Below, in pieces: positions 12,365-24,104 of a stretch of 64,000 nucleotides of DNA. Source of the DNA: Tomocerus qinae (Eukaryota > Arthropoda > Collembola > Entomobryomorpha > Tomoceridae); assembly GCA_020055645.1 (NCBI GenBank), contig CM034549.1:25317930-25381929 (forward strand), in the 5' to 3' direction. The notes under the pieces were generated by a model. It worked only from the letters and a program-made list of their open reading frames with translations. It was not told where the DNA came from and made no database searches. The position numbers were made by a program, and so were the translations under genes. Positions within the stretch are counted from its first letter, which is position 1, and the number at the start of each line of letters is the position of its first letter.

Positions 12365-15300
12365 ATGTCTTCCCCACTTCACCCGTTCGATCCGATTACT
12401 CCGGATGAAATCCGAAAGGTAGTGGAGATAGTCAAAGGAGGGAATTCAGTTGTAATTCCTCCTCAACTCGATCGAAATTCTTTTACATACAATTCTATGA
12501 TGAACCTCGAACCACCAAAGGCTCAATTACTACCAGCTTTACGAAACAAAAGTAGTCCTCAACAGTTGGCTGACAATTTTCCCAGAAAATCCCTGGTCAT
12601 TGTTGAATTCCCGGGAAGTCAGGGGAGCAAGGCTCTTAATGTTGCCCAAGTGGTTGTCAATCATAAAACCCAAACCGTTGAAGCATTTCAAATGGCTCCT
12701 GGTCGATTTGCTTCCCTTACGGCTGACGATGTTGCATTGGCAGAAAGAGTTGGAAAGACAGACCCAAGAATTCGTGCAAGATTAACGAATGAATATAAAA
12801 TTCCAGGTTCGAGTGTTTTCCTTATTAGTCTAAGTACATTGCAAATAGTAACAATATTATGTTACAGCGTGTATTGTAACAATATGTTTTACAACTCGGT
12901 GGTTTGTAGTTTAGGTAGTGTATATGAAGACTCATGATTTTCAAATGCATATCAAGTAGGTACATGAACATTGAATTCTTTAAGCAATGGTGTTCATTTG
13001 ACTGTATTTAACGATTTTTTACTAGGTAATTGAAAATCATGGATTTTAATACAATTCATTGTGTTTGAAAACAAAAACACATCAAAAGTAAATACACACT
13101 GTAAGATTCACAAACCACTATCAATATTAACCACGATTACGAAACAACCTGTTAAAATTTATGTTTTTTTCAGACAATCAAATTGATACAATGGTATTGT
13201 GTGATGTCTGGTACGTGTTTCCTTAATTTTGTACCAAATAATTCTAATAATTTTTGATTCTTCAACTGCAATGATATTAAATCTTCTATAGGACATACGG
13301 GTACAATGGCGAAGGTCCTGATGATGTAGAGTTCAATAAGATGCGCGTTGTCAATGTTTACTATTACTTCCGGAGACAACCTGACGAAAACCAATACGCC
13401 CACCCAATTGGATTTCAATCTTGTATAGTTGCGCTCATTCATCTGCATTTTATTATTACTGCTATAAGTTATAATATTAATAATTGGTAAGCCTTTTTCA
13501 TTTGTGTAGTGATCGATCTTGCTCCACCAGGAAAAGTGGTGCAAATAAAAGATCTGCCGATTCAAAGTGACTTTAGTACATCTCAAAAAGGACTGGAAAT
13601 CCCTGAGAAACCAGATAATTATATCCCAAAATATCTTGGATTAGAAAATTACAGAAAAGATTTGAAACCTTTTATTATCGAACAACCTGCTGGTCCCAGC
13701 TACACAGTTAATGGAAATGAAATATCATGGCAGGATTGGAAATTCCGTAATAAAAATAATAATTCAAGTTATTTAGCATATAATTTTTTCTGAGATCTTT
13801 AGAATAGTAATTTAGGAAAGGAAATTTTAATGTTCTTGTTTGAATAGGAATCAGTTTCAATTACCGCACTGGCTTGGTATTCCACTACATTACTATTAAA
13901 GACCATGATGTAGGCCAATATGATACTCCAGGGGATGACGGAAGGGGTAAAGGTCAAATCATTGAACGGGAGGTTATGTACCAAATGGGTCTGTCTGAAA
14001 TGGTTGTTCCATATGCAGATCCGCGTCCTCCTTACCATAGAAAATCGGTAAGATTTGTTGAAATAACTGCAGAAAATTGTGATTAGCTTTCAATCAAACG
14101 ATCAAATCGAGAATCATAATATTCGTAATTGTTTACATATTTTACAATAATGAAGGCCTTCGATATGGGGGAATTTGGAATGGGTTTAAACGCAAATTCT
14201 TTGTCACTTGGATGCGATTGTGTTGGAGTCGTGAAATATTTTGATTTCTGGTATTCCGATCAACAAGGAAACCCCATGAAGATATCCCAAGCCATTTGCT
14301 TACACGAGGAAGACGCAGGTTACAATGTGATATAAGCTTAGTAAAAATTTTAGCGGAAATTACTCTCAAAATCCTGGGATAAAAAATACTAAAATATTTT
14401 TTTTTTTGATATTTACTATAGGCCTCTCGCACAAGCACACAGAATATCGCAGTGGGAAGGCTTTTATTGTCAGATCCCGTCGACTTGTGGTCAGCTTCAT
14501 TGCTACTGTGACAAATTACGAGTATTTATTCTACTACTATTTTTATCAAGGTACAGATACGGCCAGACTAAAAGGCCCCACGACAAATCAGTTTATTCCA
14601 TATCTTAGTAGTTCAATTCCTATGATAAATCGTTAACAATTTGTCTTTACAGATGGTACTATTGCACATGAAATAAAGGCTTCTGGTGAACTAAGTACTA
14701 ATCTAATGGCAAAGGGTGCCACCACAGGTGGATATGGAACAGTCGAATTTCCATTGGTTAATGGACAGTACGGACAGTTCAATTATTGTTTCTGGATATT
14801 TACCTGTCTTTTGTGAACGGATATTTCATAGATTTCTTTGACTTTCAGATATCATCAACATATTTTCTCCATGAGAATGGATTTCATGGTGGATGGTACG
14901 ATGATGCTATGAAGTTATCCTATCCAGAGAAGAAATGAATTAACAGTATGAAATTTTCTCTTGAACAGGTGAAAACAATACAGTGGCAATGACAGATGTT
15001 ATTCCTGTGGAAGGGGAATTTGGTTCCAAGACGAATCCTTTTGGTCAAGGTTTCACTGCAAAGTCAACTGTGTTCAAAACGTCCAAAGAAGCTGTCACTG
15101 ATACTAACACAAGTACTGCCAGATACTGGGAAATTCGAGTAAAGAATGACAATATCTATGCAAATTATTTTATCTATGAAAATAATGTCGGTTTAGTAAT
15201 TTGCAAATATTCGCACAAATAATTTCTTACAGAATACCAACCCTAAGAGCTTCAATCCTATTGCCAATAAACCAAAAGCGTACAAACTGGTTCCTGGAAC

Positions 15301-16111
15301 GCAAGGATTTGCTCGTCTTCTTGCTAAAGAAAATAGCAACATTTGGAAACGAGCTCGTTTTGCCACCCATTCATTTTGGGTGACTCCGTATAAAGATAAT
15401 CAGCTCTATGCAGCTGGTAAGTATTTCGTTGCGTTTCAAAAGTTTTCTTCAAAAAATTTAATATAAATTATTAATTGCACCGACGTTGTATTGTACCGTG
15501 TATTTACAGGATTTTTCATTAATCAATCGAAGGGAAATGAAGGTTTGATTCAATGGTCAGAGAAGAATGAGAACATTGAAAATAAAGATATCGTTGTGTG
15601 GCACACTTTTGGTATGTTTTGGCTGCATATACTACATTTCCTTTAGTATAATATGTAGCTTGAAAGCGAACGGATTCTGTCATGATTTTATAGGTTTAAC
15701 TCACATCCCCAGGACGGAAGATTTTCCAATTATGCCAACAGAGTAAGTTACACTTTAAACCAACTTTTATTAAATAACTACATTTACAAGACAAACTTTT
15801 TATGCCCAATACTAATGAATATTTTGTGCACAGAGGATGCGGTTTTATGATCAAAGCGTACAATTTTTTTGCTAATAGCCCCGCTATGAATATTAAGGTT
15901 CGAGCGTTTAATGGCATTTTCGTCTCGTGTATTAAATAAAATTAATTAAATGTTCATTTTATAATTTTAGCCTGAAAAAGGGTGTGACCAAAACAACCCA
16001 GACAATGATGACGAAGTTAATGCATGTGATAAATGCTGGTGGGGTAATCGCCGTACATTGTCTACGATTACTTGTGCTCATAAAGAAAGATATGCAAAAG
16101 GCCGGGTTTGA
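12365..16111 (+). CDS. Copper amine oxidase (primary-amine oxidase, TPQ-dependent)
   Basis: Fifteen exons: 12365-12806, 13174-13210, 13292-13422, 13510-13746, 13848-14047, 14156-14318, 14422-14550, 14653-14767, 14849-14895, 14969-15138, 15233-15416, 15510-15611, 15694-15742, 15834-15897, 15971-16111. They sum to 2211 bases in one frame, 736 residues, a full-length enzyme. Such enzymes oxidise primary amines to aldehydes with release of ammonia and hydrogen peroxide. The catalytic base Asp is in AFDMGEFGMG, the cofactor tyrosine in TVTNYEYL (NYEY gives topaquinone), two copper histidines in YHQHIFSMRMD and the third in GLTHIPRTEDFP. No signal peptide or membrane anchor is seen, so it is probably intracellular, unlike vertebrate VAP-1. 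The last exon gives an unusual Asp/Asn- and Cys-rich tail (ACDKCWWGNRR). The open frame extends eight codons upstream without a Met, so the first ATG was taken. Confidence 0.95.
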
Positions 16112-18914
16112 AACTTCGAAATATGTCATTTTGTTATTAATTTCCTACTTTAAATTGAATGTAATTGCTATTATTATTTCATTCCAGTCAGTTAATTAAG
16201 TTTATGTATTACGAATTCGTGGTTAAAATAGCAATTCCGTCATTTTTGCACGAGTCCTTTCCAAAAATAAGTATATGGTGAAATTAGCAATACGTAAGTG
16301 GAAAGTATCGCAATAATTATAACTAATCCTTCGCTGACTTACAATAAGCAATCTAGTTCTTTGTACGTAATCCACTAGTTTAGTTTCTACTTCACATACG
16401 TATAAAATCTTGATAACGCATTTCTTTTGACTTCAACGTATACTTATACTTTGTATGGTAGTTAGAATGTGGGTAAGAGTAACAAACAATTCTCCTGAAA
16501 AAATAAACAGAGACATGATAAATAAACTACTCAAATTCCTGAGATGAAACTGAGGTCATAGAATGTGTCTTGGGCTTAACAGATTAACGCATATTCCCAT
16601 ACATACTCAATAACCCATGTTATATTCAAAGTCAATATTTCGATTTTACTTTGCAGATAACAGTTGTATGTAACTTTTTGAAATACCTACAGATGTGAAC
16701 ATACTACGGGTTATCATATTAGAACAATATTGTCTTGACTGTACCAATCATCGTCAACAAACTATATTGCCAAATCGTAATATCATAAATATCATTTACA
16801 ACAAAAATTGGTGAAGCAGTTATAGGCAGATACTGTATGCATGATGAATTAGAGTAGAGCATGAGTAGTGAGACATAAAATGTAGAAGATTTAATTACAT
16901 CTGCGATAATATTATTTTCACCCGAGTAGTTCGTGCCTGTTAAAACAAATAAACACCAATTTAATTTTTAAGCAAATTGAACTACATTTCTTTATCTCTT
17001 TTGTAGATTTTGCAAGCTGCACTTTGTGATGGGTACACATGTACATATATGAACTTTGCAACTTTTAGGTTTTAAAATGCTGGATAGTATGTGTATAGAT
17101 CATCATTTCGTAGATTACGTCATGTATGAATATATCTATGTAGGTACGTATACATTACGAGAAGAAACGTTGGAAAATAAGTGGGATTATACGACCTAGC
17201 ACTAGTTAACACTTAAGATTAACATTGCTAAAAGAGAGGTTACAACTGTACATCGGTACAAAATAGACACCGTCTTGGCAAACATAATGAACAAGTGAAG
17301 TTGATAAACTAATAACAGAATCCGTTTTAAAAAACATCCTGTTCCATGCTTAACAAACAAACCACGAAATAGGCGGGCATTCTTAATGTATACACATAGT
17401 GCACATTTTTAGGGAATAGATTGCTGATTTCTCAGTGTTCATAGGTTAATAATCATTACTTCTTTAAAAAGAACTTGGTTAATTTGCAGAATTGCCAAAA
17501 GTTAACTATAGAGTCTGGCACAGAGATAAAAATTAATTAGAAAAAAATCTTTATGCGTAGGCACAGTTTAATTCATAAAGAATTGTGCATAGCTTCCCAT
17601 GACCTTATCAAGTACTTGTACTTGTTAAAAAGAATCTGTTTAGTACTCTAAATACTTTGTAGTCGCATTGTTCTTGTAATTGTGTTGAATGCACAAGAAA
17701 TGCCCCTTTCTCAACTGACAGTAATAGTAAGCAGTATAAATAGATGCGGGAATCCATAACTTAACAAGTCTACTCTACGAAAATGCTCCAGTTCCAGTAA
17801 AAGCTGTAACCGGATGAAGGGAGCACTAATTTGTTTGTGAAAGTGAAAAAATCGTGAAAATTCACCGCCTTTTCAATAGGCATTCGGTTGAGGATAATTA
17901 GCTCTTGATTGAGACGAAGACACATAATGACATTATTTTGTTTGTTTAGGCACACATATTAAGTTTAATTTGTTCTTTCGTGTACAAGAATACCGAATCC
18001 ACGTTTTTGAGTGCATCCTTTGGTTACCTATTTGGATAATGCATTGTGAGACTTAGAGGAGGAAGTCTAATTTGATAGCATACAGATACAAATGCAATAT
18101 CTTATTTACAATCAGGATATAGAATTTTCAAGCCAAGACATTGCCAATCGCTACTGTTAATGTAACACCCTGAAGAATAGTAAAATAATTAAGGCGTTTG
18201 TAGATAGAGTACTTTAAAGAGTTGGTAGATATAATGATATAATCCGACTATTTATTCTTATAATAGTGTGACAGTGGAACTGAAATGAACTTTTAGTCTC
18301 GTTGTCTATTTTTACACTTGAATCTGAGAGTAGTGTATAGTAAGACACCGTAACATTCCTTTTTGTTGCTTCACTCCTCTTTTTTCTCAGCGAAGATGAG
18401 TTTTATCTGCGAGAACTGCTTATGTAGTGCAGCCCGTATAATGTGACATTGCCCTCTTATCTCGATCTGGAAATTCATTCATCTTCATCACCCCGCAGAA
18501 TACAGAGTGCATTTCACGAATGTATATATCTTTATATTCCCCTTCCTTAATATCTCTTTGGTTTGGTTTTGACTGCCTAAAACTCGTAAGTGGTAAGTTG
18601 CTCTGTTTTACTATACAAGATACTGAAGAAAAAGCTCTGGAAGGAACCGCCTAGCGCCTGTATTTCCATGTCGTAGTTTTTGTCGACTACTTTTATCGTA
18701 GCATCACCCGTCAACTGGAAAGATAGTTTTCTCCTACAAATAGGTAACATAGTATTATCTTACCGTTTGTATTTAGGTTACCATAACTCATTCGGATGAG
18801 ACAGCCATGGCTATATAGCCATCAGCAGTTTGCAGCGGCTTCAGAATCTCACTTCATGCTCATGAAAAGTGATAAAGCAGATTCACCAGATTTTATTTGC
18901 CGAGAAGAAACGGA
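16112..18914. other. Gene-poor interval
   Basis: No supported gene in 2.8 kb. Short open frames such as the minus-strand one at 17955-17770 have no family resemblance. It separates the amine oxidase from the carboxylesterase-like gene on the same strand and should hold the latter's promoter. Confidence 0.5.
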
Positions 18915-21383
18915 ATGACTAAACTCAAAATGGCTCTGGGAATCTGTCATTGTATTTTTGTGGTCGCCCTTGTTTTTGTTATTGTCATTTTGACTGATAC
19001 TAAAGGACTCAAAGAAGTATTGGCACAAGTTGAAGGTGATCACGACCGAGTCACTTTAAACACCGCCGATGCAGGAACCTTTGTTGGAAAGAAAAAATCA
19101 ATAGAACTTGATCCGAATGAAGTACAACGAAATTATTTCGCATTTAATCGAATCCCGTACGCTAAGCCACCGGTTGGGCCTCTCCGCTGGAAAGTAAGTT
19201 ATCTACCATTCTATTTACTAATTAGATTCGTTATGCGTACCACTGAAAAAATTATATTCATGTTGGGAATTTAGCAAATACATATTTCATTCTCTAATAT
19301 TCTAGGCTCCAGTTCCAGTTGATGTGAAAATGCCCAGAGGAAATGCAACAGAAAATAAATCGGCTTGCTCTCAATGGAATGTATCTAAAAAGAAGACAGA
19401 AGGATCAGAGGATTGTTTGCACTTATCAGTGTTTACTCCATACATCCCAAGTAATAAGACGATGATTACTTTGATTACTTATTTGCTACTTAAAAATTAA
19501 AAGTGGTGGCTCAATATAAAAGTAATGAAAATAAATTCTGTGGAAATTATATCTTTCTAAATTTTTCTTTAACAGCTTCCATCATTCGGCCACCTTTGGT
19601 TGGTAATTTGACATCATGGACAGTAGTCAACCCAAATCTTCTTCCTGTTCTAGTATTTATACATGGAGGAGAGTTTTTGGTGGATTCTTCAATGTTATAC
19701 GATCCAGGACAATTCATGAAAGAAAATATTGTTCTGGTGACCTTTAATTATCGTCTTGGAATACTTGGTTTTCTCAGTACTGGCGACGAAAGCTTGCCAG
19801 GAAACTATGGACTACTTGATCAAATTGAGGCTTTGCGATGGATTCAAAGTCATATTCATCGATTCGGAGGAAACCCATCTAGAATTACAATATTTGGTGC
19901 TGTGGACTACTTGTTGATTTCACCCATAGCAAAAAATCTTTTCCAAGGAGCAATTCTCATCCCAATGTCAACTTCTGTTCTAAGTCCATTTCCTGGCAAT
20001 ATTCAAGATAGTCCTTTAGAATTATTTGATACTGTGGCCAAGGAACATAAATGTGCTGTAGAAAACATTGAAGAAACTATTTCTTGTCTGGAGACCAAAG
20101 ATGTAAACGAGTTAATTGAAAAGCAGCAGAAAATGCTAACCTTCTCTAGTTTTCCTAAAAGAATTTCTCCTGTTGTTGACACTGAATGGATGGATGAACC
20201 AGTTTTGCCCGACACTCCTGACAATCTCCTCGAAAAGGGAGAGTTTGCACAAGTTCCAATAATGATTGGTGTCAGTGCTTATGAAGGTTTCAATCATTTC
20301 GCAGAGTTTTACTTTAAATTGCACCCTGACAAATTTAAAAATGTGCTGAATGTACGTTCCCAATTGTACAATACAATTAAAGTGATTCTCCGTGAAGGTG
20401 ACGACAGTACTCAATACGACAGAGTTTTCGAAAGCATCTGGAGATATTACTTGAGTGGAATTAAAAATCTTACTGAGGAATCCGACAGGGCAACCTCCCA
20501 AATATTCAGGGTTAGCATAAAAATTTACCTGACCATTTTATTATTTTTAAACGCAGAATGATACATTTTTTGTGCTTTCTACAGCTTTTCGGAGATTTGA
20601 CAGTGTACAGTGGCCACAGGAAACTTCTTCGAGGGTTATCAATGTCATCGAAGATTCCCGTGTACAATTATGTTTTCAATCATAGCATTCAATATTTTCC
20701 AGAGTACTTAGAAAAAAAGTTGCAAGATTGGGAAAGAAATTACAACCATGATGATAACAGCATTTCGTTATTTGAGTGGAGCATTCCTCCGTGGAAAGAA
20801 CTGTTTTATCTTTTCGAACATTTTCAAACTTATAATAAAACGAATATGCTGAGTAAGGATATTGAAGAAGATACTGAAATATCAGAGTTTCTAGGGAAGA
20901 TTTGGATTTCATTTGCTAAATACGGGTCTATTTAATAAAAATTATCATATCTAAATAACTACCAACATAACATAAGTTTTAAAATTAAAACTTTAATTTA
21001 CAGATCTCCTAAACAAGCAGTTTCCAAATTCGAAAACTACACAAAATGGCAAAAAATTGGAGAAAATAATATAAATTATTACGATATACGAGCTCAACCT
21101 TATCCTATGAATTTAGACTACCGAAAAGCTGTAAGATTTTGTTTGACTTGCTATTATGAAAAATATTGCATAAATCAGAATTTCATTTTCTTTTTAGGAG
21201 GCTCAATTTTGGCTCAACACATTGCCTCAAATTCGTCATCTGTCAGACAAAATCAATGACCTGGAAGAATATCCATTTTGGTTCTGGATCTTTGCAGGAC
21301 TGTTTATACTGTTTTTACTTCTGTCAGCTATCCTCCTTGTGTTCATCCTATGCTACAAAGCAATCGAAGGCAAATATCGTTAA
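18915..21383 (+). CDS. Carboxylesterase-like membrane protein, catalytically dead (neuroligin/gliotactin-like layout)
   Basis: Six exons, 18915-19193, 19306-19450, 19576-20510, 20585-20925, 21004-21130 and 21198-21383, sum to 2013 bases and 670 residues. Residues about 5-30 form a hydrophobic signal or anchor. The esterase fold follows: FNRIPYAKPPVGPLRWK, EDCLHLSVFTP, the oxyanion-loop region VLVFIHGGEF, VTFNYRLGILGFLS and GNYGLLDQIEALRWI. Where active esterases have the GESAGG nucleophile elbow this protein reads ITIFGAVDYLLISP, so the serine and several neighbouring residues are missing. The acidic residue survives (MIGVSAYEGF), but the histidine region reads IPPWKELFYLF with no His. A strong C-terminal membrane helix (FWIFAGLFILFLLL onward) and a short basic tail follow. 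This is the architecture of adhesion-type cholinesterase-like proteins; a decayed digestive or detoxifying esterase is the alternative. The start is the first ATG after an in-frame stop. Confidence 0.9.
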
Positions 21384-21402
21384 AATAAAATATTATATTA
21401 AG

Positions 21403-22543
21403 TTAAGGGATATATTTAATGGGTCCCTGAAAAAATTTAAAAGTCCCTGAAAAATAATTGAAACGTCAATTGCTGATTTTGTCATATCGTTTTATTAATG
21501 GGTCCCTATGGAATTATTTAAAAAGTCCCTGCAAATGTTGAAATGGTACATGGACAAATAGTTGTCTTGCTTACTTAAAATAATGAAACTCGTTGACTCT
21601 GAAATGTCATTACTAGAAATGTTTTTAGAAAGTTTTTTAATTCCTTCTTTCGCTTCAAATAATTTTTTAAAAGTGGAAGTGAACACTTGTTGGAAAAATA
21701 AAAACGCATCCCCTTCATCGAAAACCAAATTTTAGGTTGAAGTAAGGCAGAGGTTACGCAAATACCTCTTAATGTTATTGTTTTAATTAAGTTAGTTCCC
21801 TCAAAATCTGGGTCCGGTATGCCCTGTGTATTTAATTGCGCGATTTTTAAAATAGGCAACCTTTGCCTTAATTGCATACCAAATTAATGTTTTCAATAAT
21901 GTACCCCAACGCATACCTCTATGTACTAAATTTAACAGATGAAGGTATGCGTTGGGGTGCATTATTGAAAACATTAATTTGGCTTACACGGACATTTTAC
22001 TCTGTTTGCACTAACAGTAGCACACTTCCACACTGCTGCTTAAATTCACAGATCTTTGAGTCCATAAAGTAAGAAGGGCTCTATTAGATTCTTCTTAGGT
22101 CTCGTATTGTTTCAAAAAAATCTTTTTTCAGCTGAATTTTGAAATATCAATGGTTATGTTTCCTCTGTGTCGGAGCTATATTATGTTAGTTGCGAAGTAA
22201 TAGAACAGAAGACGCGTCAATATCTTAATTGTGCAGAGAGTTGGAGACAAATGTGAGATTCTAGCCATAGTGAACTGGGTCGTTTATTTCAGCTTATCTG
22301 ATTGTACCTCCAAGTTCTCAATCTTAACACAATATTCATTTCCTTGTAGTCTTATACTAGAAATGACGTTGACAACACCACACTAATTGGTCCATGTACC
22401 ATTTAAGCATTTGTAGGGACTTTTTAAATAATTCCATAAGGACCCATTAATAAAACGAAGGGACATAGTCAACAATTGACCGTTTCAATTATTTTTCAGG
22501 GACTTTTAAATTTTTTCAGGGACACATTAAATAGCACCCTTAA
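21403..22543. mobile_element. Non-autonomous DNA transposon with TTAA target duplication and long inverted ends
   Basis: The unit 21407-22539 is bounded by TTAA on both sides. Its ends are imperfect inverted repeats of roughly 160 bases: left GGGATATATTTAATGGGTCC, right (reverse complement) GGGTGCTATTTAATGTGTCC, both continuing with CTGAAAAAATTTAAAAGTCC, TTTTATTAATGGGTCC and ATGGTACATGGAC. The interior has no transposase-like frame. TTAA duplications point to the piggyBac superfamily or another TTAA-using group. It starts 20 bases after the stop codon of the carboxylesterase-like gene and so probably forms part of its 3' untranslated region. A second small palindromic element lies inside it. 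Confidence 0.8.
21879..21982. mobile_element. Short palindromic MITE nested in the TTAA element
   Basis: Two 40-base arms with one mismatch, beginning CCAAATTAATGTTTTCAATA, flank a 24-base centre (ATGTACTAAATTTAACAG). Related copies occur at 34774-34847 and, as half an element, near 38646. It has no coding capacity. Confidence 0.75.
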
Positions 22544-24104
22544 GTTAACAATTGCTTTATGCCTGTTCGTTGCATTGCCTTATCAATCTTCTCTTCACTG
22601 TCTCTTCTGTCGGAGATATGCAAATGTGAAAATCACGATTCGCATGTTGCACACAAACATCTGCTTCGCTTACGTGTATAAGATCTCGCATAAGATGAAG
22701 CCGTAGTATGCAACTGTACATAAAGCAAGATTGCAGTTTTGCAGTAGCAAGAGATTTCTTTAATCTATGTTTATCTGTATTTCCCTGTTATGTAACAATG
22801 CATAGATAATGTGATGCTCTTTTTCAGTGTTAGCAAGAATGTACAATTTTATATATTTTTATAACATTTTGTGTCATTAAATACTGTCTACTAATATAGA
22901 GAGAAAACACCGAGAGGACAATGTGGTCATTCTTCATCATCACCGGATGTAGAAGTTCTCCCTTACGTTTTTTGATCCTACTACTTATACTCATATACTG
23001 ATTGTCTGTGTTCTTTATAATTAATGCACTTTACAAGATTTGTGGCCAATGATTTATTATAGTTGATAAACCTGTCTATGTGAATAATATTTATTTAGTG
23101 TATTTAGTATTTATGTGGTATTAAATTTGATTTTTATTTGTCCTTACCTTAAAAGTACATATATATGCCATTTTACTATTGACCTTGTATCTGATATGTA
23201 ACTACTATACACAAACCTTCCTAACTTGACCATGACCATGCAAGCACCAGCCAAAGGTCAATGATTATGTCTAGCAGATATTACGTAATAATCTCGAGCT
23301 CAAAGTAACATGTAAATTAATCGAATTCAGACTAATTTGTTATTTTGTTAGGTGCATGCTTTTTTAGTACTACTATTTATACACATAATAGGTTATGAAA
23401 AATGACAATGCACTAATTCACAATGTAGTAAATGCCGGTCATAAGCACTTAATGCACTTTCATAATCATGCACTTCATCAATCTCAAGAGCCATAAATTG
23501 TACTCATCCTCATCCCCTACTACATAGAAGTAATGACTAATGGACTTTTTATATAGATCATAGTAGTTAACAGTTAATTTAACCAATGTATTTAATTTTT
23601 GAATGTAAGTACCTGTACTTTTGTCTATTAAAAGATTTACTTCTCTCTTTGAGGTTTCACATGCAATTAAGTATCAAAGCGTTTAATTTATCACAAAAAT
23701 GTCCGATAAAATGCAAATCAAATCAACCAGTTACAAACATAATACACGTAGATAACACATAATAGTGCCACTTTTAGCAGAGATGGTCTAAACATGCATG
23801 GAAAAGGATTACATTATCCAGCTTAAAATTTTTACACGTTATTCAGAGTATATTATAGTCATAGTCATCTATTTGAGACGTACTGAATTTCAGTAGCAAC
23901 ACGCTTGGTTGAAAAAATGATTTTGTTGCATGTGCTAATAACGCGTTACCAATTATTACAGTTAAAACTTTTGATACCTTTCATAGTTTAGCTAAATAAA
24001 ACCAAAAATAATTATCAGCCATAATTTTATTTAGCACTGCATTAGTGTCCAATCTGCGTTTACTACTTGTACAATGTATAAGTTTACAAATTTCACGAAC
24101 CAAA
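22544..24104. other. Intergenic; nothing recognised
   Basis: AT-rich spacer between the TTAA element and the 3' end of the first P450 gene. No gene, RNA or repeat family was recognised. Confidence 0.5.

Noticed and set aside
20136-20501. Long open frame antisense to the carboxylesterase-like gene
   Set aside because: A shadow of the coding exon on the other strand, without family similarity.
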